A stretch of DNA of 64,000 nt from Maniola hyperantus (GCF_902806685.2 NC_048555.1:7502001-7566000), one strand, 5' to 3'; shown: positions 32,586-43,429, numbered from the stretch's first letter. The notes: a model not told the origin generated them from the sequence alone. Numbers and translations: made by a program.

Positions 32586-34763
32586 TAAACTAGCGGCACG
32601 CTATGATGGCCGGTTTGACGTTTGTCCGCTCATGAAGTTCCGTATTAATTGATAACGACTTTGAAGGAAATAATTGTATTACTTTATTGACGATAGTGAT
32701 GTGCAGAGATTCATAAATTTTATCGAATGTAGTTTTAGGTTTAGGACTCAAAATTTATTTATTAAATTGATTTCTTAAATGTATACAAGTGTAGAAAAAT
32801 CAGTTTGCACCATTTAAGGGGTGAATGTACTTGTGAATATGAACAATTTTCACTATGTGGACAAACCTCTGAAATCGCAAAAAAATATCAATAAATTTTT
32901 AAAAATGGAATCTAATACGATCGTCACATAGGATCGCTGGCTAGCACAACTACTACCTCCGGCAAACTCGCGTCAATGCTCAATGCAAAACAAAGCAGTT
33001 TCGAATTGACGTTGCTTCGAAAAGTATAAACTGTCAGTGCAATGCGATTGTGATATAGTTTTGACCTGGCTTTGGATTTCAAATATTGATACTGCATTAC
33101 TGTTGACCCTTGCTCGTTAATTTGGACTCTGTTCAAGCCCTTTGTTGTGGATTTCGTCGATATGACCGAACGTACGCAGAGAACTGTTCTAAATAGTCAG
33201 ACACGTGAGTTCCTAATACGCCTTCGTAACTATTTCGATCGTGAAGCTCAAAATGGAGGGCCAATTTTACCTATAACGTCAGTGGTTGAACGCGTAGCTG
33301 ATGCGCTTAATATTGGACAACGAACTGTTAGACGGATAACTAAAAAAAAATATGGCGAGACTGGCACAGAAGAAAATAAACTTCACACACCAAAAAAGAG
33401 AAAACGAGCAAAACCAGTCGTAGGCATCGATAGCTTTGATGCCGATGCTATCCGAAGACATGTTTACGGCTACTATTTACAGAAGGAGTATCCAACAAGA
33501 AAAAAGTTGGTGCATTCACTGAAGGAAGCTGGATTATTCTTCGGTGGGGAAAGTTCTTTAACGAAGATTTTGAAGACCATTGGATTTCGATACAAAAAAT
33601 GTAACAAACGCAAAATATTGATGGAAAGATTTGATATAGCGATGGCAAGGTATACTTTTTTACGGCAAGTGAAAGAAATCAAAAATTGGCAAAATGTTGT
33701 GTTCTTGGATGAAACATGGCTTAATGCTAACCATACTGTAGGCCGTTCTTGGAACGATGACACAGCAGCATCTACTTCCAAAGTTCCTGTAGGAAAAGGA
33801 TCGCGACTTATAATTTGTCACGCCGGAACCATCAACGGGTTTGTCGAAGGTTCTCTCATGGCTTTTGCGTCAAAAACCACTGGAGACTATCATGAAGACA
33901 TGAATGGAGAAAAGTTTACTGAATGGTTTACCTCAATGTTGTGTAGCCTCCCTGAACCATCTATTATAATTATGGACAACGCCCCATACCACTCGATGCA
34001 AATTGACAAGCCACCTGCCCAATCCCAAAAGAAAGCTGATATCGTCGCATGGCTTCGTAAAAATGGCGTAGATGCAAACATGAATATGTTAAAAGCGGAA
34101 TTAGTACGTCTTTTAAAAGAAAACAAACCAACCAAGATCCGATACGTCATTGACGAAATAGCATTAGAACATGGGCACAGAGTTATACGGTTACCGCCTT
34201 ACCATTGTGAGTATAATGCGATTGAGTTGGTGTGGGCTCAAATTAAGGGATATGCTGCAAGACACAATACAGAACCCCCATTTACCACAAAAAAAATGCT
34301 AAAATTATTAGAAGAAGCTTGTGAACATGTGACTAAAGGAGACTGGGAAAAGGTTGTGAATAGAACTGTTAAATTAATAAGGGAAGATTATGAAAGAGAT
34401 GTGAAAATAGATAATATTATAGAAAACGAACATATAATTATTAATGTATGTGATGATAGCAGTGACGACAGTGAAAATAGTAGTATGGACGAATCTGATT
34501 AATTATGGCCTTTTGTGGCACCTTTTTCGGTATCTTTTGTATTCATATGTTTCTTGTGTGCATATAAAGTATGTATATTCATTTTCGTTCAAATATTCAG
34601 TTCGTTCAAATAAATTAAATAAACATATACATTTTTGTTTTATTAAACCTATTTAATCAGGTACAAAAACAAAACTTAATTGTTTTTTGTTCGAGAATAA
34701 ATTGACATTCCACATCACTATTGTAATGTGTCAAACCGGCCATCATAGCGTGCCGCTAGTGTA
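32586..34763 (+). mobile_element. Complete IS630/Tc1/mariner-type transposon, DD82E
   Basis: The element spans 32588-34761 (2174 bp) with 32-bp terminal inverted repeats (32588-32619 and 34730-34761) differing only in the first base. They begin ACTAGCGGCACGC and end CCGGTTTGAC. A TA flanks each side (32586-32587, 34762-34763), the target site of this group. A second inner inverted motif, ATAGTGATGTG, lies at 32693-32703 and reversed at 34711-34721. It could be an extra transposase-binding site. The single ORF is intact, so the copy may be young or even active. A 5-bp ACTAA/ACTAG duplication at the left end allows an alternative boundary at 32583. Confidence 0.92.
33162..34502 (+). CDS. DDE transposase, DD82E type
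   Basis: Uninterrupted 446-codon frame from ATG 33162 to TAA 34500-34502. An upstream in-frame GTG at 33147 is not a plausible eukaryotic start. Residues about 12-60 look like a helix-turn-helix DNA-binding region (FLIRLRNYFDREAQNGGP, then DALNIGQRTVRRI). A basic patch KKRKRAKP at about 78-85 may be a nuclear signal. The catalytic core shows VVFLDETW (D183), IIIMDNAPYH (D272) and LPPYHCEYNAIELVW (E355). There are 82 residues between the second Asp and the Glu, against about 34-40 in classic Tc1/mariner enzymes. The extra residues form an alpha-helical-looking insertion (KADIVAWLRKNG). The C-terminus is acidic and Ser-rich (DDSSDDSENSSMDESD). It would cut and rejoin its own terminal repeats in the nucleus. 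I believe this spacing was described for a group called Sailor, but I could not check that. Confidence 0.92.
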   Translation: MTERTQRTVLNSQTREFLIRLRNYFDREAQNGGPILPITSVVERVADALNIGQRTVRRITKKKYGETGTEENKLHTPKKRKRAKPVVGIDSFDADAIRRHVYGYYLQKEYPTRKKLVHSLKEAGLFFGGESSLTKILKTIGFRYKKCNKRKILMERFDIAMARYTFLRQVKEIKNWQNVVFLDETWLNANHTVGRSWNDDTAASTSKVPVGKGSRLIICHAGTINGFVEGSLMAFASKTTGDYHEDMNGEKFTEWFTSMLCSLPEPSIIIMDNAPYHSMQIDKPPAQSQKKADIVAWLRKNGVDANMNMLKAELVRLLKENKPTKIRYVIDEIALEHGHRVIRLPPYHCEYNAIELVWAQIKGYAARHNTEPPFTTKKMLKLLEEACEHVTKGDWEKVVNRTVKLIREDYERDVKIDNIIENEHIIINVCDDSSDDSENSSMDESD

Positions 34764-34769
34764 ACTATA

Positions 34770-34945
34770 TTGTTGTCGATTTTACAGGAGAGCTCTTTGA
34801 ATTTTAGATATAACTAGCACAAAAAGTAGCCTATGTATTAATTCCGGGTATAGCTATCTCCACTCCAAATTTCAGCTTAATCGGTTCAGTCATTGCGGCG
34901 CGTGAAGGAGTAACAAACATATAAACTTTCAGGTTTATAATAATA
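34770..34945 (-). repeat. Family B repeat, diverged and inverted
   Basis: AAAAAGTAGCCTATGTATTA, CCACTCCAAATTTCAGCTTA and GAGTAACAAACATATAAACT follow reversed family B. The head with CCGCGACTTCGTCC is missing. It lies directly beside the DD82E transposon. Confidence 0.6.
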
Positions 34946-35046
34946 AGTTAGTAAGACAAAACAGCTTTGGAACATTAGCAAACTAAGAGGCTTAGGTAAC
35001 CTGAGGGCTCTTATATGTACCTACTGCCTACCTAGTTAATTTTTGC

Positions 35047-35219
35047 TGGGCATTTTCTTAATTAGACGCAGTAGACCAAATAGTGCCAAACCCAAGATTC
35101 GAATATAAAACTCACGTACAATAATAATTACAGACACTTCTAATTGTTGTGAATGAGTTTTGTCCGAATCTTGGTTTGACACACTTCGATCTAGCTGCGA
35201 CCAATTACGAAAATGCTCA
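35047..35219. mobile_element. Degenerate foldback MITE of about 173 bp
   Basis: Left arm: GCATTTTCTTAATTAGACGC, AGTGCCAAACCCAAGATTCG, AAAACTCACGTACAA. Reversed right arm: GCATTTTCGTAATTGGTCGC, TGTGTCAAACCAAGATTCGG, AAAACTCATTCACAA. The arms cover nearly the whole element and have diverged considerably, so it is old. Confidence 0.75.
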
Positions 35220-36099
35220 TCACAAATCAACTACAAATAAGGTTAGATGGACAAATTGATGTCTACCATACCAATATATGATACAAATATACTCGTACTT
35301 ACTTGTATTTGATGTGGCGACATACTAAACTTCCATCTGATAAGTTTACACTTTAATTTACGTAGCAAAAATTGTAGATCACAGATTCTATTGATTATAT
35401 TGAGATTATTATTATTGATTGATAACCTAGGTATGGGTAGGTCCTATGTTCTTTTTTAATGAGTTTAACTAGGAATTAAAAAATAATGGAAAACTGAACA
35501 CATCATTGAATTATTTGTGTTCGTTATAGTGCTCTAGGTAATTAATTAGTCAGGCATAATATTATTCAAGTGGTAATTATTATTTATCAATGTTGAAGGC
35601 ACAGCTAGCCTATAAAATATACGGGCTTTCCTAGAATAGGGACAGTATTTCAATGCATTGTGCATGAGTTTTCTAATTTTTCTAACTAGAACTTAGTAAA
35701 AGAATAGGTACAGTACAACCCTAGTCCCTTTATTTTTTATTTCTAGCAATATCAGCGCTTTATCGTCGTACAAATGCCAAACCAGATGCTTTCAGCGCTA
35801 GTTTTGTCAAAGCATGGCGTCCTCGTATGACATGGATCGCGTGCCTAGCATTACGTGTAGCTAATGCCTTAGTATTTGCGGTTAGACACACTGAGATAAT
35901 GCCTACGCTACGCAATGACTTCTAGTTCTGACGGAGATGCACTCCATTACATGTGGAATTTAATCATTGAGAGAAAAAAGAGCATTAAGTAAATATAGAG
36001 TAAAACTGCATTGCGTACATTTTTGTTTTTATGTCTAGGTGGTCCTATATTGCTTTTACTTTCAAAACAATGTGCATAGTCGATTCGTCATTGTCATCG
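35220..36099. other. No feature recognised
   Basis: AT-rich unique sequence. Confidence 0.5.
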
Positions 36100-36545
36100 T
36101 CAACCGATCATAGATGTCCACTAAAGGTGCGTTGCCACTGAAGCGGATTGGAATGGAGATGTGTGTTTTGAATCAACAAGATTAAAATTATCAAGTCATC
36201 TAACAACGCTCCCTGCGACTCATTTGATGTCGTCTGTCTGAAGATCTTCCAATGCTGCACTTTCCGGCATTCTAGCATCTGGCAACTCCTAAATTCTATC
36301 GGTTTTGCGAACTATGTGCCTTGCACATTGCCACTTCAGCTTCGCAACCCATTGAGCTATGTCGGTTACTCTGGTTCTCCTACGGATCTCCTCATTTTTG
36401 ATTTGATCACGTATAGCGAAACTCCAAGCATAGCTTTCTCTATCATCCGCTGAGTGACTCTAAGCTTTCTTATGAGGCCCATAGGTAGCGACCATATCTC
36501 GGGTACATTTATATCACTAGCAACAGTAACGCATTGTTCAAAGAC
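36100..36545 (-). pseudogene. RTE-like LINE ORF2 C-terminus, old copy
   Basis: The minus-strand translation shows EIWSLPMGLIRKLRVTQRMI and AMLGVSL, matching the intact stretch at 40379-40753. It then breaks into other frames. The segment at about 36126-36207 does not belong to the LINE and looks inserted. Frameshifts throughout show a dead copy. Confidence 0.75.
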
Positions 36546-36989
36546 TTTGGCATTCAAGCACTGAGGAATCTTGGATGAGACTTACGCAACCGATTTGGGC
36601 CTACTTATGGCCAATATGCGCTATGAACGTTATGATGTATAACAATATAACAACTTATAAGCCTATAACACATAATGACCCATCATTTGCAAAGGAAGCC
36701 GCTTGCGATCGCTACTCTATAAATAGACCTTTTATCGTAACCTGCAGTAGCTGCAATAGCACCTTTGAGCACCTGTGATGATGGATTACGTAACGAATCG
36801 TCAACACTCGGTTATTACTTAAGGTTATTACGGGAAGCATGTTAGGGATATGGAAAACCTAGTCTTAATATTACGAGCACTTACACTAGATACTAAACTA
36901 ATAATCTTGAGAACTTGGGTACTGTAGTCTTGAGAATGTTGAAAAGTAATTCACAGTGAATAATTGGGACTCCCTAAGTTTACGTCTCT
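36546..36989. other. No firm feature
   Basis: Unique sequence. A TATAAATAG motif occurs at about 36719 but without supporting signals nearby. Confidence 0.4.
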
Positions 36990-37017
36990 CTACTAGAAAG
37001 AGTCTGTTTGCGGGTGA

Positions 37018-37321
37018 GAGCGAGTGCGTCCTGCGGAGCGCCCAGAGAGCGTGTAGATTGTAGAACAAACTTGTACCCTCTAACAAATAAACCTGGAATA
37101 GCGGTGGAATAGTTATACTCTGTTTTGTCTTTCTCTGTCATCAGTAATTTGACATTTGAAGGAAAAAGACAAAACAGAGTATAACTATTCCACCGCTATT
37201 CCAGGTTTATTTGTTAGAGGGTTAATATTTACAAGAAATAGTAAGGAAGACGCGCGGACGTGTCCTTATCGAGAGCGGGTGACGAGCGGCATGGAATCCG
37301 CCCCGCAGGACACACTCGCTC
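37018..37321. repeat. GC-rich inverted pair flanking a MITE
   Basis: GAGCGAGTGCGTCCTGCGG at about 37018 is answered by the inverted CCGCAGGACACACTCGCTC at about 37303, with few mismatches. The AT-rich MITE at 37076-37221 lies between them. This suggests a GC-rich foldback element split by the later MITE, or two inverted copies of one sequence. Confidence 0.55.
37076..37221. mobile_element. piggyBac-like MITE with perfect 57-bp arms
   Basis: The arms 37076-37132 and 37165-37221 are perfect reverse complements, leaving a 32-bp centre in a 146-bp element. The ends read CCCTCTAAC inward and TTAA follows the right end (37222-37225). CCC..GGG ends beside TTAA are the piggyBac hallmark. The left side reads TGTA rather than TTAA, a likely point change. 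No coding capacity. Confidence 0.75.
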
Positions 37322-37432
37322 CCACCTGGGCCGCAGGCTTAATACTAACATCAATGGTCAATAGGTATAACTCTATGCTTAAGGAAATAGTGTTACAGTA
37401 CAACAAATGTATAGTAGGTACGAAGTAGGTAC

Positions 37433-37550
37433 TTATGAGGCGCGGGACGCCCCAGACACGCACCGGGTTAGCTCGGGGGCTGTGCGGGCGTGCAGGGCGT
37501 TCCCTCCCCGATTACCATCCCGATCTGTTGCGTACTATAGTAGGAAGATA
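37433..37550. mobile_element. GC-rich palindromic element, copy 2 (right part)
   Basis: CACCGGGTTAGCTCGGGGGC, TGTGCGGGCGTGCAGGGCGT, CCCTCCCCGATTACCATC and TGTTGCGTACTATAG match the right three-quarters of the copies at 45500 and 59990. The left end is lost apart from ATGAGG..GGGACGCCCC. Confidence 0.8.
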
Positions 37551-38499
37551 TAGCCGTAATGTCCGAAATAATATATAGATAGCAGTAATGGTTGCCAATC
37601 GCTTTTTACGACTATGAGAAAGGGCGGACTGCAAAAGGAAAAAAATGTACGTACCTTATGAAATCATTGCGGATTTTAGTTGTCGACGCTCTGAAAATAA
37701 AGAAAATGACTTATATAAATTAAAATAATAATTTCTATCGAGCATAGAAACGATTCATTAGTGATAAACTATTAATAGATAATTAATTACTTAGCAATCT
37801 ATAACCACGACAAGACTAAGTTAAGTCTTCCGTGCCTGCAAATGCACTTTCAAGGCAAATAAATATTTAAAATTTCATATAATAGGCCATAAAAAATAAA
37901 AAGATTGAATAGGTAAAGCGCATTCTAAACTTAGAATGCATAATCAATTTCAGTATGTTTGAAAAAATATAATACTGGACCAAACATAAAAAAGAAAAAT
38001 GTATTCTTTTTTAAAAGTTTGATTACTCTATCTGTAAGACTCTGTGTACAAATGTATGTCTGTCTGCCGTCTGGTCGTAGTATCATAGTGCTTAAAAATA
38101 GTATACACATATTATTCCAAATTTTGAGAGTGATTTAAACAAATCAAAACTTGTCATAAAAGTGTAAAGGACAAATGAATATTATACTAGTAGAACTAGT
38201 TTAAAAAAAAATTGGATGTTGTATAAAGAAAGACTACATGTAGCGCCAGTTACACGGACTCTTACAAATAACCAATTTATTTAAGTAAACATAAACATTA
38301 AACATGTTCCGATTCTTTTTTATTTTTACTCAAATGTATATTTAAGTAAAAATAAAAAGAGACTTCTATAGAGTCAGGTGCGTATTATGATAAAAATTCG
38401 TAGAGTAAATATTGTTATACGATATATGTATTTTATGTTATGAAGAACTTGTTCGACTCGCTCGGTACGTGTGTTTACAATACGGATTACGGATTCAAA
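37551..38499. other. No feature recognised
   Basis: AT-rich unique sequence. Confidence 0.5.
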
Positions 38500-38660
38500 T
38501 TCGGGTTTTATGTTGTTCTAGGTCAACGGCAAGTTTTCTTGACAGACACGACAGACGGACAGACGGACAGGCGGACAGGCGGACAGACGGACAGACGGAC
38601 AGACAGACAACGAAGTGATCCTATAACGGTTCTTTTTTACTTTGGACGTATGGAAACCTA
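38500..38660 (+). repeat. Family A tail with GGAC/GACA microsatellite
   Basis: TTCTAGGTCAACGGCAAGTT, TTGACAGACACGACAGACGG, ACAACGAAGTGATCCTATAA and GTATGGAAACCTAAAAAC match the family A tail. The microsatellite (38543-38608) is a mixture of GGAC, GGCG and GACA units. The two short frames read through it are not genes. Confidence 0.75.
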
Positions 38661-39001
38661 AAAACATTTTAATAAAATAAAAGAAATACACGCTTATTAT
38701 AATAATCCGGCAAAGTTCGTTCTGTAAACCAAAATATTTTATATAATACTTCTAAACAAAGAACTTAATTTTTTTAAGTAATTTGCCATTGCGCATTGGT
38801 GAATATACCTATTCAGTTACATTTGAACGAACGAGCCGTGTCGAGTAGCTGACACGTGCTCGTAAATCAAATAAAGGCAATTACAATAAAAACCAACAAA
38901 ACATTTATAATTCACGTTATTACTACAGTAAAGTGCGTTTCGGTCAGTGCAACCGACGCGGTCCGTCAGGTGTGAATCGTACATTGATGATTTACTACAT
39001 A
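38661..39001. other. No feature recognised
   Basis: Unique sequence. Nothing recognised. Confidence 0.45.
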
Positions 39002-39126
39002 TTATAGTCCGCGACAGGTTGAGATGGCAATCGGGGTTTAAAAAGGGGGGACGCCCCACGCACCCGCACGTCGCCCGCGTTCGTCCACACCGTGTTAGCA
39101 AGGGCAGTGCGGGTGTGCGAGGGTTC
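39002..39126. mobile_element. GC-rich palindromic element, copy 3 (left part)
   Basis: Starts TATAGTCCGCGACAGGTTGA and GATGGCAATCGGGG, continues through GGACGCCCCACGCACCCGCA and CGTGTTAGCA to GTGCGGGTGTGCGAGGG. The right end is lost after that. Confidence 0.8.
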
Positions 39127-40357
39127 TGTATGCGTTGCGCATGCATTGGGTTCCTCACGAGTCACACCTAATAGTGTAACAGTGTGCCTCGTTGGGAATC
39201 CATCTACTTTTTTCCCATTAAGTCACATCCATAGTTAAGTGTGACTCTTTGTTGTGGGTGTGTTCCCTGCCCTACACTATAGCTAAAGGCGGCACTAGCA
39301 AATGGGAATAGCAAATGATGCATCGCAATGACATGAATCTTGGAATAGCGAAGGTTGACTCTATATTTTAGTTAGGCTTCTGAGTTTTGGGCCACAAACG
39401 AAGATGTCTTGAAGCAATGACGTCATTAAAACACTTAATATTGAATATTACGATCGCTCACCGCTTTCTCGCGATTTTTACATCGACAAAGCGTTGCTAA
39501 ATCTGCGTGAAAGTGATTTTTCATTTGATTGCCTTAGCTGAATTGAATGCACTACCTTATACCTACCTATTAGATTGAATACACTGCAAAAAGCAAACAA
39601 AACTTTTTAAGACATTAGAAAATTATTTTTTTTCAAAGTTTTTGGAGATCGTGTTCGTAAACATCGTGGAAGATTTTTTGTTATGAGCTACCTACCTGAC
39701 TTCCTTATTACGAATAATAAAGCAAAAACCGTTATCATTTATGAATTTGATATGAGTTTAGTACAAAAATAGCGCGTGTTCGTTGTTTAGTTCATTCACT
39801 TAAGAAGCAATTATTACGAGGGCATCGTTGAGAGTTTATAAAAAGTAAGTATTATGGACTCTATGTAAAAAGATAAAGGGTGATTTTCATTTGAATAATA
39901 TTTTGTGTTGAGTGGTTATGAGGCATTAGGCAGTGCGATATGGTAGGCTGGGCGGCGCTGGAGCGTATTACTTAACTGCCCAAGGAGGTATGGTATATAC
40001 TTCTGCTCTTGGAAATTTCTTCCTGAGTTTTTTCATTTTGTTGCAGAATTGATTTTTATTAATATCAAGCTGTTCGAATTCCTGAAGCGGAACGATGTTG
40101 TCAGTTTTTATAGTTGCAACAAAATAACAATGTGGTCAAGATCGAGGGTGCGCCACCGTAAAACTTAGAAGGGTCAGGAGTTTTACTAGTTTATGTTTTA
40201 CAAGCTACGCTTGGACAAACTATTCTACCTGTAATCTTAGAGTTAAATAAAACCTGTTCTAAACTATCTAAACTAGATTGTATCTAATATAGATTTCATC
40301 TTTAAAGCATCAGTGCCTAGTGGCACGTAATTCGAATTCATTCGAACCAATTCGAAA
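39127..40357. other. No feature recognised
   Basis: Mixed unique sequence without open frames or shared repeats. Confidence 0.5.
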
Positions 40358-40755
40358 CTGTCATCATCATCATCATCATCAACCAATAGACGTCCACTGC
40401 TGGATATAGGTCTCTTGTAGGGACCTCCACACGCCACGGTCTTGCGCCGCCTGGATCCAGCGGCTCCCTGCGACTCGTCTGATGTCGTCCGTCCACCTAG
40501 TGGGGGGTCTTCCAACGCTGCGTCTTCCGGTGCGAGGTTGCCATTCCAGCACCTTGGGACCCCAACGCCACTTCAGTTTCGCAACCCGTTGAGCTATGTC
40601 GGTTACTCTAGTTCTTCTACGGATCTCTTCATTTCTGATTTGATCACGTAGAGAAACTCCAAGCATAGCTCTCTCCATCGCCCGCTGAGTGACTCTGAGC
40701 TTTCTTATGAGGCCCATAGTTAGCGACCATGTCTCGGATCCATATGTCATCATTC
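40358..40755 (-). pseudogene. RTE-like LINE 3' end, best copy (ORF2 C-terminus)
   Basis: A 124-codon open stretch on the minus strand (40753 down to 40379) encodes the end of a non-LTR retrotransposon ORF2. MTYGSETWSLTMGLIRKLRV is followed by RAMERAMLGVSLRDQIRN, DIAQRVAKLKWRWG, GRRSVGRPPTRWTDDIRRVA and QQWTSIG. The reverse transcriptase and endonuclease domains are missing, so this is a 5'-truncated copy. The stop codon is the first TGA of the TGATGATGATGA tail (40363-40381), which also replaces poly(A). Related ends lie at 17865, 27998, 36100, 41840, 50572 and 53312. Confidence 0.88.
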
Positions 40756-40810
40756 GAAACTGTATTACTATTATACCTACCTACTTACCTACCAATACTC
40801 AATGACATTA

Positions 40811-40929
40811 TGAGGAGCTGAGACGTGTTTTCGACCAATCTGGTTATTGTTAGATGAAGTAATAGGTCATCTCTCAATAATCCGATTGGTTGAAAACAAC
40901 CCGCTCCGCTTCAGTGTAAACGTGCCCTA
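40811..40929. mobile_element. Foldback MITE of about 120 bp
   Basis: Left arm: GAGCTGAGACGTGTTTTCGA, CCAATCTGGTTATTG, AGATGAAGTAATAGG. The right arm, reversed, has GAGCGGGTTGTTTTCAACCA, ATCGGATTATTG and AGATGACC. The right end continues GCTTCAGTGTAAACGTGCCC. It lies just beyond the RTE end. Confidence 0.7.
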
Positions 40930-41071
40930 AGCGCTTGACAGCAACCTCATCTTATAGCAGCAGTACTAACAAAAAGGTTAGTGTAACATTAAATGGAACC
41001 ACGCTAACCTGAAAGGACATCTTACTAAATGCATAACTCTTATCAGCCTAAGAAATATCGCACCCAAACGC

Positions 41072-41386
41072 TAATAGGCTACTTGACAATTTTTTTAAGT
41101 TGGTCTTAAATGGTTAATATTTGTCCTATTATATCAAAAAAATTAACACTATATTTATAACCACGAGGGTTATACTGTTGTTTACAAATGCATGACGTCA
41201 GAGCACAGATAATCTATCGGCCAAACATGGCCGACAGTGTTTTCACCTGTCTAAGAAAAATATTTTTTTAAATTAAAGTTTTACGGTTTTTAGGGCGCAA
41301 AAAATATAGTGTTAATTTTTTTGATATAATAGGACAAATATTAACCATTTAAGACCAACTTAAAAAAATTGTCAAGTAGCCTATTA
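41072..41386. mobile_element. MITE with perfect 83-bp terminal inverted repeats
   Basis: The element spans 41074-41384 (311 bp). Bases 41074-41156 and 41302-41384 are exact reverse complements, starting ATAGGCTACTTGACAA. TA flanks both sides (41072-41073 and 41385-41386). The 145-bp centre includes TGACGTCAGAGCACAG and CGGCCAAACATGGCCG, the latter palindromic. Identical arms over this length imply a recent origin or gene conversion. No transposase is encoded, so a Tc1/mariner-type enzyme would have to act in trans. Confidence 0.92.
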
Positions 41387-41839
41387 TTCCTCTCTCAGCT
41401 CTGAATCCCGAGTCATCTTTCCTACAACTTGTGAAATGCGAAAAACCACATTGGTCACCGCATGGTCACAACATAATTATAATTTAAATTTAGAACCTCG
41501 TTAACTTGACGAAGATCCCACGGCACCTAGTCTGCGACGCTAAACTTTATCCAAGACAAACCGCAGGCTTGAATTTGATATGGTAACAACTGTAATGTTT
41601 CATTTATAGTAAACCGCTAACTACTTGGCCTCTAAATAAGACGCTTGTCGCAAATTCTGCTTGTTAAAACGCAGTTTTGTGTTACCGTCATCCATAAGCT
41701 TGTCTAAGGCACTAGAGTATTAAAATATTTTTAATAATTTATGCAACTCGGCTGGGCAGCGTTCGGGAAGCTTCAAGATGTCTTTTCGTCTTAAATTCCT
41801 TAGTTCTTGAAGACCAAAGTGATGTCATTGGATGCAAGA

Positions 41840-42125
41840 CGACATGGACGTTAACTATGATCCTCATACAAGTAAGAAAGCTTAAAGTCACTCAGCGGGC
41901 GATGGATAGAGCTATGCTTGTAATTTCTCTACGTGCTAATAAAATTAACAAAGCATCCTACCCGCCCCGCAAAATGCAGCGTTAAAAGACCTCGAGCGAG
42001 TAGCTGGGATCTGCTAAGTGCTGGACTGTGGAGTATTGGCACAAGCAGTGCTAAATCGTGTTTTGTACCTAGATATTCTTACAAGAGACCTTAGTCAGCG
42101 TCTACTGCTTGAGACGACTACCGAC
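41840..42125 (+). pseudogene. RTE-like LINE ORF2 C-terminus, heavily decayed
   Basis: AAGCTTAAAGTCACTCAGCG, GGCGATGGATAGAGCTATGC, TTCTCTACGTG and a CAAGAGACC..GTCAGCGTCTACTG ending follow the RTE ORF2 end on the plus strand. Many indels. The GAT-repeat tail is not visible. Confidence 0.65.
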
Positions 42126-43309
42126 CGACCTAGTTACTAAGCAATTATAACTCGTGTATAGTGATAATATTACTTCCTTGCTTCTACTTGTTAAGGGAAC
42201 GTAACTTAGATATAATAATATCTTAATTGGTCCAACTCAGTGGCTGATAAGCTAGGTAAAACAAGAATTCCATAATACTCTCGATATGCGTATTGCGTAC
42301 ACAACATGATAACAAGGACCTCCTCGAAGACCGAAGATAGTAATAATTTAATGATTGTATAGTGTAGGTAAATGTTACTTTCACAAGTCCTTTAACTGAG
42401 ACTTTTTAATTTTTGATTTTGTTTATACATGTCCAATTTTCTACTTATTTTCAGAAGTACATTTTGAGACTGGAGCATGTAAATCAGGAGTTACAAAAAA
42501 TCTACTTAAGAGCCCGCTTCACTGAAGCGACTACTCATTGGCGGGTGGAGTCTAAAATAGTGCTGTTTCCAAAGATAACGGAAAAAATGTTATTTGTGCG
42601 TGTCACCCTTAGCCTCTTACCGTACCTCACCTCGAGAGAGGCCGGGTGAATGAGTTTTGCTTGAGATACAAGATTTTTAGTCAAAAATGGAAAGTGAAAA
42701 TTTCAAATCGACGTTATACCTTCATAATTATTATATTCTGAAATGTACCTACCTATACTTCCTGAAATAAATCTATGCTTTGAGCATCATAATTAAGACT
42801 TGCACAGACTACTACAATTACACAGCATACACCTTGAAACAAAACGTTAAATACCATCACCGGGTTCTGAGCAATAAATTAATTGAGTGATTGATTTATT
42901 TGGTTAATTGCGTGCATCGTCTTGTAGGAACATTTCAACAGCGTTTGGAACAAGTAGTAGTTTACTAGATTTATAAGCAACAAAACGGCACTTCAACAGA
43001 ACTTGTTAGCTCATTTTAGGAAACTTGAAGAGTTTTCTAAAATAAGCCAAGTCATGTTGACGTTTTTTTGGGCATCTCGGAGAATATTTACCTACTTCAA
43101 AAAAGTTCCCGATCCGATTTGATTACAGACTGTCTCGTTTGAGGAAATGAATTAAAACTAGCTCTGTTTTGATGATTTTAGAGAAATAACTGTAAATCGT
43201 ATTAAATTTAAAATAATGTCATGCCGATAAAAATTATATATTTACCTACGAATTTATATATGGATTCGAAAAAAACGCTTAAAAGCCTGAATATATGTAT
43301 GGACTCTCA
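42126..43309. other. No firm feature
   Basis: Unique sequence. At 42443-42455 a TTATTTTCAG acceptor-like site opens a 65-codon frame (KYILRLEHVNQELQK..). I could not tie it to a protein family or to a following exon. Confidence 0.35.
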
Positions 43310-43345
43310 AGATGGATTAGATGGATTGGATGGATAAGATGGAAC
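43310..43345 (+). repeat. Short GGAT/GATG simple repeat
   Basis: AGATGGATTAGATGGATTGG followed by ATGGATAAGATGG. Imperfect tetranucleotide units. Confidence 0.7.
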
Positions 43346-43429
43346 ATTACAGTATCAGTTGAGATAAAAGGACAAATTCAACCTTGACAAATTTATCTCA
43401 TCCCTTCGCTGACTCTCTATTGAGCACGG

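Noticed and set aside
33147..33161. Transposase start at 33147
   Set aside because: The codon there is GTG. A eukaryotic gene would use the ATG at 33162, five codons further on.
38817..39158. 113-codon minus-strand frame
   Set aside because: Half of it is the GC-rich palindromic element. No protein family resemblance.
42413..42649. Possible terminal exon after a TTATTTTCAG acceptor
   Set aside because: The peptide KYILRLEHVNQELQK has a coiled-coil look but no recognised family, no partner exon and no polyadenylation context.
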